NCBI GenBank assembly: GCA_020628645.1
Contig: JAHDES010000032.1
Coordinates: 1 to 64,000 of the forward strand
DNA length: 64,000 nucleotides
From: Saprospiraceae bacterium
GTDB taxonomy: Bacteria > Bacteroidota > Bacteroidia > Chitinophagales > Saprospiraceae
Direction of reading: 5' to 3'
The position numbers were made by a program, and so were the translations under genes. The notes under the pieces are model-generated. The model made no database searches and was not told the DNA's origin. It saw only the letters and a program-made list of their open reading frames with translations. Shown here one piece after another: positions 35,593-43,922 of the stretch. The number at the start of each line of letters is the position of its first letter. Within the stretch, counting starts at the first letter, position 1.

Positions 35593-35673
35593 TCAATACA
35601 ATGCCTCACTTCTGCAAAAGAAGTAAAAATAAAAAGATGCAAAAAAATAAATTGCACTATTTTTGGTTGGCAT
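35593..35673 (-). CDS. pheA leader peptide 2 (Phe-rich)
   Basis: A 26-codon ORF (ATG at 35673-35671, TGA at 35595-35593). It contains the run IYFFASFYFYFFC: six Phe and three Tyr in twelve codons. Its last codons (SEAL) overlap the antiterminator strand TGAGGCATT. A ribosome stalled at the Phe/Tyr codons would leave that strand free to block the terminator; one reaching the stop codon would cover it. This is the arrangement of enterobacterial pheL leaders, but the sequence is not homologous to them. There is no Shine-Dalgarno, as usual in this phylum. Confidence 0.85.
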   Translation of the reverse strand: MPTKNSAIYFFASFYFYFFCRSEALY

Positions 35674-35699
35674 TGGTTAAGATTTAAAAATTAATTTAT

Positions 35700-35726
35700 A
35701 AAAAAAGGAGCTCCAAAGGAACTCCT
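35700..35726 (-). terminator. pheA leader attenuator 1 (terminator helix)
   Basis: AGGAGTTCC pairs with GGAGCTCCT (one G-U; 35718-35726 with 35706-35714) around a TTT loop and is followed by seven T (35706-35700). Its first arm region GTTCCTTT (35722-35715) is exactly complementary to AAAGGAAC (35768-35761), which overlaps the stop codon of leader ORF 1. This gives a competing antiterminator. Confidence 0.8.
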
Positions 35727-35766
35727 AATTTGTTATATCTTGTTTAACACACGATCAGTTGTTCCT

Positions 35767-35832
35767 TTAGTTGTTCTTGCTACAGAAGCTAAAAAAATAA
35801 TAGAAATATGTGTTAGAATAATTGTTCATCAT
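35767..35832 (-). CDS. pheA leader peptide 1 (Tyr/Phe-rich)
   Basis: A 21-codon ORF (ATG at 35832-35830, or the next codon at 35829; TAA at 35769-35767). It contains YSNTYFYYFFSF: four Tyr and four Phe within twelve codons. Its stop codon overlaps strand AAAGGAAC, the antiterminator partner of attenuator 1. It begins about 10 nt after the predicted transcription start. The relative excess of Tyr over leader 2 suggests a Tyr bias, which is inference. Confidence 0.8.
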   Translation of the reverse strand: MMNNYSNTYFYYFFSFCSKNN

Positions 35833-35848
35833 TTTTAAATTGATAGCT

Positions 35849-35879
35849 CAAAGCTAAGGATTTATTTATTGGGATGCAA
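35849..35879 (-). promoter_or_regulatory. Promoter of the pheA leader-operon
   Basis: On the minus strand TTG (35879-35877), a 20-nt spacer and TAGCTTTG (35856-35849) match the Bacteroidota -33/-7 consensus. The predicted start is near 35842, about 10 nt before leader ORF 1, so the transcript would include both attenuators. Confidence 0.65.
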
Positions 35880-35948
35880 CTGGAATTCCTTTTTTTTGAA
35901 AATTGAGGAATAAAATTGAGTTTGAAGATCAAAATATACATTTAAAAG

Positions 35949-36035
35949 ATGCCTAACTTAAAAATCGTTCAAGGAGATATTACCAAAATTTAAATAGACA
36001 TTATTGTGAATGCTGCCAATTCGTCTTTATTAGGA
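35949..36035 (+). pseudogene. Macro-domain gene remnant
   Basis: From the ATG at 35949 the frame reads MPNLKIVQGDITKI, TAA (35991-35993), then IDIIVNAANSSLLG. This is the conserved start of an ADP-ribose-binding macro domain (QGDIT..D.IVNAANSSLLGG) with one in-frame stop. Homology ends at about 36035 and the rest of the domain (about 120 residues) is absent. The 3' side runs into the end of the minus-strand epimerase gene. It is a decayed fragment and cannot encode a working protein. Confidence 0.75.
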
Positions 36036-36066
36036 AACTTCTTTCTTTTTAATAGGAAGAGTACCT

Positions 36067-37203
36067 TTATTTGTATTTCTTCCATTTTGCCAAAATGTCT
36101 TTTTCTCTATTCATAAAAGAGCGTTCACCAGATAAAATATTATTTCGTCGTTCGTCAGATACAGCATCGGAATACCACCAATCTTTTGTATCTCTTACGG
36201 TTTGCGATAATGATCTAAAGGTAAGATCGGCTTCCATTGCTTTGCTATTATCACTCTTAGACATCCCAGCATATTTAGGTAATTGAATCACCCAAGGCTG
36301 TATCCCTATAATCCCATTTTCTTTTAAAAAATCGAGATCATCAATTTGTATGTAATTTACTGGAGAATTGTAATTGGCATGAATACCATGTACAAAAGCG
36401 TTGGTCGTCATGCTAAATCCTGGACCAGAAGCATTGTAGATTCCCGTCGTTTTATTTTCAATTAATCGGATCATCCATTCCGCAAGATCTCTTACATCAA
36501 TATATTGTACGACTTCATTTCTTTGACCTGGAATAATTATATCCCCCCCTTTTTCAAGTCTTGCCAACCAATAAGGAAAACGATCGGTACGATCGCCTGG
36601 CCCTACGATTAATGCTGGTCGTACTATAATAGAGCGTTCTGCACCAAAATGTTCCTTTGTAGCTAATTCTGAAGTGGCTTTCATCACCCCATATTCATAG
36701 GTGTACTTTTCATCTTCCGTGATATTATCAGGCACTTTAGTGACCAATGAACGGCTTTCTGAAAAATCATCTCCAATAAAAGGATAGTATACACTAATCG
36801 AAGAAGTATACATGTAATATTCCACTTGATCCTTTAAAAGTCGAGCGGTGTCTTCTGTCCATTTGGTTTTACGACCTGAATTATCAATAACCACATCCCA
36901 TTTTCTATTTTTTAGGGCTTCTAAATTATCTTCTCGATCCCCAATTAATTGTTCGACTTGATCGAAGCGTTCGGGATGAATTTTAGGAATCGTTTTTCCT
37001 CTGGTAAAAATCGTCACTTCATGCCCTCGATCTAAGGCATAAGCAATTTGATGCGGTCCTAAAAAACTTGTTCCTCCAAGAATGAGAATTTTTAATTTCT
37101 TTTCATTCATCTCAGTATTAACAAATTTCTTTAATGGACTTGCGATTGGCGTTAGTCCTAAGCCCAAGCTGATACCTAGAAACTTTCGTCTACTTTTTTT
37201 CAT
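36067..37203 (-). CDS. Tat-exported NAD-dependent epimerase/dehydratase family protein
   Basis: 378 residues. The N-terminus has a twin-arginine signal (SRRKFLGISLGLGL, Arg5-Arg6) so the folded protein is exported. The body is an extended SDR: Rossmann motif GGTSFLG near 43-49, DRGHEVTIFTRGK, DVVIDNSGR, and YTSSISVY as the catalytic region. SDRs are rarely periplasmic; Tat export suits a cofactor-loaded enzyme. Substrate unknown, probably a sugar or sugar-like compound. Confidence 0.85.
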   Translation of the reverse strand: MKKSRRKFLGISLGLGLTPIASPLKKFVNTEMNEKKLKILILGGTSFLGPHQIAYALDRGHEVTIFTRGKTIPKIHPERFDQVEQLIGDREDNLEALKNRKWDVVIDNSGRKTKWTEDTARLLKDQVEYYMYTSSISVYYPFIGDDFSESRSLVTKVPDNITEDEKYTYEYGVMKATSELATKEHFGAERSIIVRPALIVGPGDRTDRFPYWLARLEKGGDIIIPGQRNEVVQYIDVRDLAEWMIRLIENKTTGIYNASGPGFSMTTNAFVHGIHANYNSPVNYIQIDDLDFLKENGIIGIQPWVIQLPKYAGMSKSDNSKAMEADLTFRSLSQTVRDTKDWWYSDAVSDERRNNILSGERSFMNREKDILAKWKKYK

Positions 37204-37299
37204 TTTCCTATCTTGATTTAATATGGTTACTATTTACTATCAAGCAGCTATTAAAAATAATAAAATTATCAAGATTGAAATTCATTTTAATCTTAAAAA

Positions 37300-37986
37300 T
37301 CACGCAACTCGATATTTCTTTTTCATATAGCGTGAGTAGATTAAGCCTAGAATAGTTGGTAAAATCCAAGGCAAAATCATCCATTGTACGGGTAAATGAA
37401 AGACTTGCATGAGGATTCGATTTCCACCAAAAGCAAAAAAGGCGGTATAAGCAGCGATTCCTGTGATAATGGTTCCTTGAATGTGCATTTTGAGTTTGGT
37501 TTCTTTATCCATAGCCATGGCTTTGGTCATTAATATGTCTCGACCTGCGGGTAAAGTCAACACGCCAAAAAATGCCATCATCACGCCCATATTTTGAAAA
37601 TGGAATTTGATCCCCGCTAAAAGAATCATTCCAACACCAGATAAAAACATGACCACTACAAATGTCTTTCGTATCCAAAAATAGCGGTTCGACCATTCTT
37701 TTTGTTGCCTTAAAATTTCATAAGAATACCATAAGGGATAAGTAGTGACAAGTGCTAGAAATCCTAAATATAAGGCAGCAATATATTTATCCATAAAAAG
37801 ATTACATACACTCATTATTGCAGAGGTAACTAATACAACCCACATGCTGATGTAATAAAACCATCCAACTTTTTTATGGAGCGAACCACCTTTTTTTACA
37901 GCAACAGGAATCCAAAATAAAACTAGACTTAAAAAGCCAAAGGGAATATGAATCCAAAGTGTGATTTTATGTATGTACTCGATCAT
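37300..37986 (-). CDS. DUF2306-like membrane protein
   Basis: About 228 residues from ATG 37986 (MIEYIHKITLWIHIP). An earlier ATG at 38022 adds 12 residues and cannot be excluded. Seven or so TM helices are visible. The N-terminal HIPFGFLSLVLFWIPVAVKKGGSLHKKVGWFYY segment with its HKKVG motif is typical of DUF2306-type predicted membrane proteins. Function unknown. It follows the LytTR regulator gene in the same direction after a gap of 143 bp, so the two might be linked. Confidence 0.7.
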   Translation of the reverse strand: MIEYIHKITLWIHIPFGFLSLVLFWIPVAVKKGGSLHKKVGWFYYISMWVVLVTSAIMSVCNLFMDKYIAALYLGFLALVTTYPLWYSYEILRQQKEWSNRYFWIRKTFVVVMFLSGVGMILLAGIKFHFQNMGVMMAFFGVLTLPAGRDILMTKAMAMDKETKLKMHIQGTIITGIAAYTAFFAFGGNRILMQVFHLPVQWMILPWILPTILGLIYSRYMKKKYRVA

Positions 37987-38129
37987 AATTGAAACTAATT
38001 TTGTGATTGATAACACAAACATAAAGGACTAAAAAACGCTGTACAAGCTAGAAGTGACGAGCAACATTAGGAGGGATTAATGACAAACCAAAAGTGATGA
38101 TTTACAAGGGTTTGGGACGAATGACAAGC

Positions 38130-38966
38130 TTATTTGATACGAAATTGAGCTACATAGCTCCTTGAAACAGGTATTTTTTTATCACAATCCATGAGCGTTA
38201 AAACTAAACCTTGAGCATTTCCAGAAGTAGATTCTATAGCTTCGCGATTGACTAAATAAGAGCGATGACATTTAATGATTGGGCTTCCTTCTAATTCATC
38301 TAATATGCTTTTTAAAGTAGCGCGTTGGGTGGTTTCTTTGAGTTGATTTTCAGAATGAAGATAACCTATTTTGATATAGTTTTGAAGGGCTTCAATATAT
38401 CTAATTTGACGGGTAGGTATATCAAATATTGTTTGTTCGTTTTGAGATGTATTTTCTATAGGATGAGTTTTTTCTTCATTTATTTCTGCTGCTATATTCT
38501 GGTATTTCCGTTCGGAACGAAATAAGGCTAAAGCCCCTGCTGCTACACATGGAAATACACCAATAGCGAAAGTGCCATATATCATATTTGGTAAAAATCG
38601 CCACTGAATATTTCCAAACCAAATACCGACATAAAAGAAATTGGCTAAACTTATCGCAAGCATTACGCCTATAATATAAATGATCCATTTCCAATAGGTG
38701 AAATTGGTTTGTTCGTGCTTGAATTTAAAAACTCTTACCATGAAAAATTCATAAATCATAGATGCTAAAAAGGTCATCAGTCCAAACCCAAGACAAATCA
38801 TAAAATGACCTGATTTGACACCATCTATATTAAAGGGTTTGAAAACATACAGAAAGAAAGTAACAAAAATACTGGTCAAAATCACCATTCTTAAAAGATC
38901 AGAAAAGCTTTCCTCAATTGGAAAGGGCTTCTTTAGGGTTGACCATATATTTTTTAAGAATTTCAT
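38130..38966 (-). CDS. Membrane-anchored LytTR transcriptional regulator
   Basis: 278 residues. Four TM helices fill about 25-160. The C-terminal 105 residues form a LytTR DNA-binding domain (TRQIRYIEALQNYIKIGYL, then PIIKCHRSYLVNREAI, then KKIPVSRSYVAQF). There is no receiver domain, so the membrane part may sense the signal directly. It is divergent from coaD; the neighbouring DUF2306-like gene is a possible target. Confidence 0.88.
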   Translation of the reverse strand: MKFLKNIWSTLKKPFPIEESFSDLLRMVILTSIFVTFFLYVFKPFNIDGVKSGHFMICLGFGLMTFLASMIYEFFMVRVFKFKHEQTNFTYWKWIIYIIGVMLAISLANFFYVGIWFGNIQWRFLPNMIYGTFAIGVFPCVAAGALALFRSERKYQNIAAEINEEKTHPIENTSQNEQTIFDIPTRQIRYIEALQNYIKIGYLHSENQLKETTQRATLKSILDELEGSPIIKCHRSYLVNREAIESTSGNAQGLVLTLMDCDKKIPVSRSYVAQFRIK

Positions 38967-39057
38967 GAACTAAAGGTATAAAAACCTGCTTAAAATTCTC
39001 TAGCATCAATAATTTTTGTAAGTTTCGCTTTCAAAAAAAGATTAACCTTTTATAAAA

Positions 39058-39531
39058 ATGAATAAAAAAATAGCGGTGTTCCCCGGTTCTTTTGATCCAA
39101 TCACAGTTGGTCATGTCGATTTAGTAAAAAGAGCAATTCCCCTTTTTGATCAAATTATTGTTGCTGTTGGAATTAATTCTCAAAAAAAATATTTATTTAA
39201 TCTAGAACAACGAATGCAATGGCTAGAAGATGTTTTTGCGAGTGAGGATAAAGTAGTGGTAGATTCATTTCAGGGCTTAACGGCTTATTTTTGTCAAGAA
39301 AAAGGAGCCAACTACTTATTGCGCGGCTTACGTAATGGTTCTGATTTTGATTATGAAAAAACCATTTCTCAAATGAATAATATTGTAGGAAATGGCTTAG
39401 AAACGATTTTCTTAATTAGTGCACCAGCTTATTCGCATATCAGTTCTACCATTGTACGAGAAGTGATTAAAGGAAATGGAGAAGCAGCAGCCTTCTTACC
39501 ACCAGAAGTGAAAATTGAAGGGATTGGGTGA
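39058..39531 (+). CDS. coaD: Phosphopantetheine adenylyltransferase
   Basis: Fourth step of coenzyme A synthesis: 4'-phosphopantetheine plus ATP to dephospho-CoA. 157 residues, as usual. The nucleotidyltransferase motif GSFDPITVGH lies at 10-19, RGLRNGSDFDYE near 90 and ISSTIVREVI near 133. Monocistronic. Confidence 0.96.
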   Translation: MNKKIAVFPGSFDPITVGHVDLVKRAIPLFDQIIVAVGINSQKKYLFNLEQRMQWLEDVFASEDKVVVDSFQGLTAYFCQEKGANYLLRGLRNGSDFDYEKTISQMNNIVGNGLETIFLISAPAYSHISSTIVREVIKGNGEAAAFLPPEVKIEGIG

Positions 39532-39675
39532 TATTCAAGCAACTTTTTTTGTTCTAGTTTGGTTATTTAATTATACGGTATGAAAGTTGTTTTAGCATAA
39601 TTTTAGTTATAACAAGTAGCACCAAAACACCTAATTTAAGATTAAAATTAAAGCAAAAATGCTTTTGGTAAATAT

Positions 39676-39999
39676 ATGAGTACAATAAAAATAACAGTAA
39701 TTGATCGGGAAGATCAAGAACATGAATTAGAGGCTCCTACTGACATGAATATGAATGTCATGGAGGTGTGCAAAGCTTATGAACTACCTGTAGAAGGGAC
39801 TTGTGGAGGAATGGCACTTTGTGCTTCTTGCCATTGTTACGTGTTGACGAATCATGAATTGAGAGAACCTTCGGATGATGAAGAAGATATGCTCGATCAA
39901 GCTTTCTTTGTGGAAGATAATTCTAGACTGGGATGCCAGATAAGAATAGATGAGGAGCTAGCGGGGTTAAAGGTTAAACTAGCTCCTCAGTCGGATTAA
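39676..39999 (+). CDS. 2Fe-2S ferredoxin (adrenodoxin type)
   Basis: 107 residues. The four cluster ligands are Cys43, Cys49, Cys52 and Cys87, in the pattern C-x5-C-x2-C typical of adrenodoxin-like ferredoxins (EGTCGGMALCASCHCYV, then RLGCQIR). A small acidic electron carrier; its partner enzyme is not adjacent. Confidence 0.93.
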   Translation: MSTIKITVIDREDQEHELEAPTDMNMNVMEVCKAYELPVEGTCGGMALCASCHCYVLTNHELREPSDDEEDMLDQAFFVEDNSRLGCQIRIDEELAGLKVKLAPQSD

Positions 40000-40140
40000 T
40001 AACTCATTGAATTTTGGGGTGAATCAGGATTGACTTTGTACGTCATTTGGTTTAGTTGTGGTTTCTCTAGCTCTATGCCTCTTTGCTATTACAAAGATGA
40101 GAAATAATTCAACGCCAACCTATCCCCCAAAATCGGCATA

Positions 40141-40172
40141 AAAAAAACTCACCATTTTTGGTGAGTTGCTTT
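40141..40172 (-). terminator. lepA terminator, probably bidirectional
   Basis: AACTCACC (40146-40153) pairs with GGTGAGTT (40160-40167), with A7 before and TTTTTA after. On the minus strand it ends in seven T, about 35 nt beyond the lepA stop codon; it can also end ferredoxin transcripts. Confidence 0.75.
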
Positions 40173-40202
40173 TTATTTATCTAAGCAATATTAGTTAATT
40201 AA

Positions 40203-41993
40203 TTAATCTAACTTTAATACTTCAAGGAAGGCTTTTTGTGGCACTTCTACATTTCCGATCTGACGCATCTTCTTCTTTCCTTTCTTTTGCTTTTCTAATA
40301 ACTTACGTTTACGCGTAATATCACCACCGTAACATTTAGCGGTTACATCTTTACGTAAAGCAGAAATTGTTTCTCTTGCAATAATTTTCATTCCAATAGA
40401 AGCCTGAATCGCAATCATAAATTGCTGACGCGGTAATAGTTCTTTTAGTTTCTTACAAATCTTACGCCCAAAAGCTTGCGCTTTATCTCGATGCACTAAG
40501 GCAGATAAAGCATCCACAGGATCACCATTCAAGCGAATATCCATTTTCACTAAATCCGACTGACGATAATCTTTTGGTGAATAATCAAATGATGCATAAC
40601 CCCTAGAAATGGATTTTAAGCGATCATAAAAATCAAAAACAATCTCCGCCAAAGGTAAATCAAAACTTAATTCTACTCGTTCTGTAGTCAAATAAGTTTG
40701 CTTGGTAAGCATCCCTCGTTTTTCCATACACAAGGTCATGATCGTACCAATGTATTCAGGCTTAGTGATAATTTGAGCTACGATAAAAGGCTCTTCTACA
40801 AAATCAAGCTTAGTCATATCAGGAAGATCGGTAGGTGTATTGACCACCATACGATTTCCTTTTTTATCTTGTGCGTAATACGATACGTTAGGAATGGTCG
40901 TAATCACTTCTTGTTCAAATTCTCGTGATAAACGTTCTTGAATAATTTCCAAATGTAACATTCCTAAGAAACCACAACGAAACCCAAATCCAAGTGCTAC
41001 AGATGTCTCTGGTTCAAACACCAAAGAAGCATCATTCAATTGAAGTTTTTCTAAACTATCTCGTAAATCTTCAAAATCGTCATTGTCTATCGGAAAAATA
41101 CCCGCAAATACCATTGGTTTTACATCCTCAAAACCTTTAATGGCTTCTTCACAAGGGTTTTCGATGGTAGTAATCGTATCCCCTACTTTAATTTCTTTTG
41201 AAACCTTTATTCCTGTAATGATATAGCCCACATTTCCAGCACCCAATTCCTTTTGCGGAACTTGATTGAGTTGTAATATTCCAATCTCATCCGCAGAATA
41301 TTCTTTACCTGTATTGACAAAACGTACTTTGTCGCCTTTTTTCATTACTCCATTAATGATTCTAAAATAAGCGATGACGCCTCGATAAGAATTAAATACA
41401 GAATCAAAAATCAAGGCTTGTAATGGCCCATCAGGATTACCTTTTGGTGAAGGAATACGATCAACAATAGCGGTCATAATATCCTGTACACCTATTCCTG
41501 TTTTTCCACTCGCCAAAATGATTTCATCTACATCACAACCAATCAAGTCAATAATTTGATCAGAAACTTCCTCAATCATCGCACTCTCCATATCCACTTT
41601 GTTCAAGACTGGAATAATTTCCAAATCATGTTCAATAGCCAAATATAGATTAGAAATGGTTTGTGCCTGAATTCCTTGAGAAGCATCAACCAAAAGTAAA
41701 GCACCTTCACAAGCTGCAATGGAACGAGATACTTCGTAGGAAAAATCAACATGACCAGGTGTGTCAATGAGGTTGAAGGTATATTTCTCTCCATCTGTAT
41801 GATTATAATACATTTGGATGGCATGACTTTTAATGGTAATTCCGCGTTCGCGTTCAATATCCATATCGTCCAATGCTTGATTTTGCATATCTCGTTCAGA
41901 GATAGTTTTGGTAAACTCAAGCAATCGATCCGAAAGTGTACTCTTTCCATGATCGATATGGGCAATAACACAAAAATTTCTCAAATTCTTCAT
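40203..41993 (-). CDS. lepA: Elongation factor 4 (LepA)
   Basis: Ribosome-bound translational GTPase. About 596 residues from the ATG at 41993 ([19 protein letters not shown]). A TTG three codons further up is a weaker start. G motifs: AHIDHGKST (G1), DTPGHVD (G3) and NKVD (G4). Domains II, III and V and the LepA-specific C-terminal domain ([19 protein letters not shown]) are complete. Confidence 0.97.
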   Translation of the reverse strand: MKNLRNFCVIAHIDHGKSTLSDRLLEFTKTISERDMQNQALDDMDIERERGITIKSHAIQMYYNHTDGEKYTFNLIDTPGHVDFSYEVSRSIAACEGALLLVDASQGIQAQTISNLYLAIEHDLEIIPVLNKVDMESAMIEEVSDQIIDLIGCDVDEIILASGKTGIGVQDIMTAIVDRIPSPKGNPDGPLQALIFDSVFNSYRGVIAYFRIINGVMKKGDKVRFVNTGKEYSADEIGILQLNQVPQKELGAGNVGYIITGIKVSKEIKVGDTITTIENPCEEAIKGFEDVKPMVFAGIFPIDNDDFEDLRDSLEKLQLNDASLVFEPETSVALGFGFRCGFLGMLHLEIIQERLSREFEQEVITTIPNVSYYAQDKKGNRMVVNTPTDLPDMTKLDFVEEPFIVAQIITKPEYIGTIMTLCMEKRGMLTKQTYLTTERVELSFDLPLAEIVFDFYDRLKSISRGYASFDYSPKDYRQSDLVKMDIRLNGDPVDALSALVHRDKAQAFGRKICKKLKELLPRQQFMIAIQASIGMKIIARETISALRKDVTAKCYGGDITRKRKLLEKQKKGKKKMRQIGNVEVPQKAFLEVLKLD

Positions 41994-42144
41994 ATACCGC
42001 AAATATACGTTTTTTTAAAACAGGATGGTTCAGTCTTTTCTTAGTTTAATGTCAAATTTTAGGCTGCAAATGTAAGATGTTTCTAAAGAAGAAAACTACT
42101 TTTCATCTTTTTTGTACTTTAGCCATAAGTAAAACCGAATTAAT

Positions 42145-43746
42145 ATGCGATTAATTTTAGCTTGTCTTATCTTCTGCAACTTTATAATGTGTATTACCGC
42201 ACAAGATTTTTATCCACATAATGAAGCCATTGATATTAAGCAATATGTCTTCCAATTAGACTTAAATGATTCAACAGATGTCATTTATGGAAATGCAGCA
42301 ATTGAAGTTTTGTTTAAGAAGTCTATCACTTCTTTTGCATTAGATTTAGTTCAAAAAGATGCTGAAAAAGGAATGACCGTACACCAATTACTCGAAAATG
42401 GCGAAGCTGTTTCCTTTCAACAAAAAAATGACCGTGTCGAAATCCAATGTTCTTCTCCTTCCAAATCCAATGAAAAACGAACCTATCAAATAAAGTATTC
42501 AGGTATTCCTAAAGATGGATTAGTCATTTCTGCTAATAAACATGGAAGACGCACTTTCTTTGGAGATAATTGGCCCAATCGTGCCCACAATTGGCTACCC
42601 TGTATTGACCATCCTTCGGATAAAGCAAAAGTTGATTTCATCATCACTGCTCCCGATCATTATCAAGTCGTGGCGAATGGTTTTCAAATGGAAGAAACCA
42701 ATCTTTTAGATGGAACAAAACGGACTCATTGGCGAGAAACAATTCCACTTCCTATGAAAGTAGTAGTAATCGGTGTTGCTGAATTTGCCGTTCAATATGT
42801 GGGTAAAGTCAATGAAGTACCTGTTTATTCTTGGATTTTTACAGATGATCGAGAAGCTGGTTTTTATGATTATCGAATTGCTACAAAAGTGTTAGATTTT
42901 TTTCAATCACATGTTGCACCTTATCCGTATAAAAAACTCGCTAATGTACAATCTAAAACACGATTTGGAGGGATGGAAAATGCCAGTACAATTTTTTATT
43001 TTGAAAATTCCGTCACTGGAAAACGAGAACACGAACCACTCATAGCACACGAAATTGCACATCAATGGTTTGGAAATTCTGCTTCTGAACGCTACTGGCA
43101 TCATCTCTGGTTGAGTGAAGGATTTGCTACCTATTTTACCAATTTATACCTCGAACACGCTTATGGTAAAGACAAATTAAAAGCACGAATGCAAGAAGAA
43201 CGGGATAAAGTAGTCAAGTTTACGGCTAGAAGTTTACGTCCTGTAGTTGATACTTCTGTTAAAGATTATATGAAATTACTTAATCCCAATTCTTATCAAA
43301 AAGGAGGTTGGGTCTTACACATGCTTCGCAATAAAATAGGGGATGACTATTTTTGGGAAGGCATTCGTTCTTATTATCAACGCTATCAAGTGGGAAATGC
43401 GGTTACAGAAGATTTTCAGCGTGTGATGGAAGAAGTCAGCGGAACAAATTTAGCTCCATTTTTCAAACAATGGATTTATACGGCTGGCCATCCTCAATTA
43501 AATTATTCCTATAATTTTGATGAGAAAAAAAATGAACTAGTGGTCTCCATCAAACAAATTCAAGGTCAATTATTTGAATTTCCTTTAGAAATTGGCATTT
43601 ATCAAGAGGGTCAAGTACTCCCACAAATAGAGACCATTCAAATCAATCAAAAGAAGCAGGAATTTCGTTTTCCTATTCAACAAGCCCCTTCCAGTGTCAA
43701 AATAGACCCGAATGTGGTGCAATTATTTGAAATCGTAGAAGATTAA
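42145..43746 (+). CDS. Secreted M1-family zinc aminopeptidase, short form
   Basis: 533 residues. Signal peptide 1-19. The N-terminal beta domain is followed by the thermolysin-like catalytic domain: the exopeptidase motif is GGMEN (275-279, a variant of GAMEN), and HEIAH at 302-306 with Glu325 (LSEGFATY) forms the zinc site. It stops soon after the helical part of the catalytic domain and a small beta domain, so it lacks the large C-terminal helical domain of the about 850-residue members. Likely a periplasmic or secreted peptide scavenger. Confidence 0.92.
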   Translation: MRLILACLIFCNFIMCITAQDFYPHNEAIDIKQYVFQLDLNDSTDVIYGNAAIEVLFKKSITSFALDLVQKDAEKGMTVHQLLENGEAVSFQQKNDRVEIQCSSPSKSNEKRTYQIKYSGIPKDGLVISANKHGRRTFFGDNWPNRAHNWLPCIDHPSDKAKVDFIITAPDHYQVVANGFQMEETNLLDGTKRTHWRETIPLPMKVVVIGVAEFAVQYVGKVNEVPVYSWIFTDDREAGFYDYRIATKVLDFFQSHVAPYPYKKLANVQSKTRFGGMENASTIFYFENSVTGKREHEPLIAHEIAHQWFGNSASERYWHHLWLSEGFATYFTNLYLEHAYGKDKLKARMQEERDKVVKFTARSLRPVVDTSVKDYMKLLNPNSYQKGGWVLHMLRNKIGDDYFWEGIRSYYQRYQVGNAVTEDFQRVMEEVSGTNLAPFFKQWIYTAGHPQLNYSYNFDEKKNELVVSIKQIQGQLFEFPLEIGIYQEGQVLPQIETIQINQKKQEFRFPIQQAPSSVKIDPNVVQLFEIVED

Positions 43747-43922
43747 TTTAATTTTTCTATTTTGTAGGCTCAAATTAAAACAGTCATATGAAACGAGCAT
43801 GATATTTATTAATCATAAATAACACACTAGGGTATGATTAAAATATATTATGCGAGAACGCAGTGGTTACATGTGTGCAGAAATTTTTCTGCAAATTTTA
43901 ACTACTGAAAAATTTTAAACAC

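Noticed and set aside
35695-35730. The hairpin plus T-run as a plain terminator of the upstream Tat-exported SDR gene
   Set aside because: It lies about 340 nt past that gene's stop, after a promoter-like sequence and an aromatic-rich ORF, and its arm has an exact competing strand overlapping the ORF stop. The attenuator reading explains more.
41994-42002. TTG start for lepA
   Set aside because: The ATG at 41993 gives the standard LepA N-terminus.
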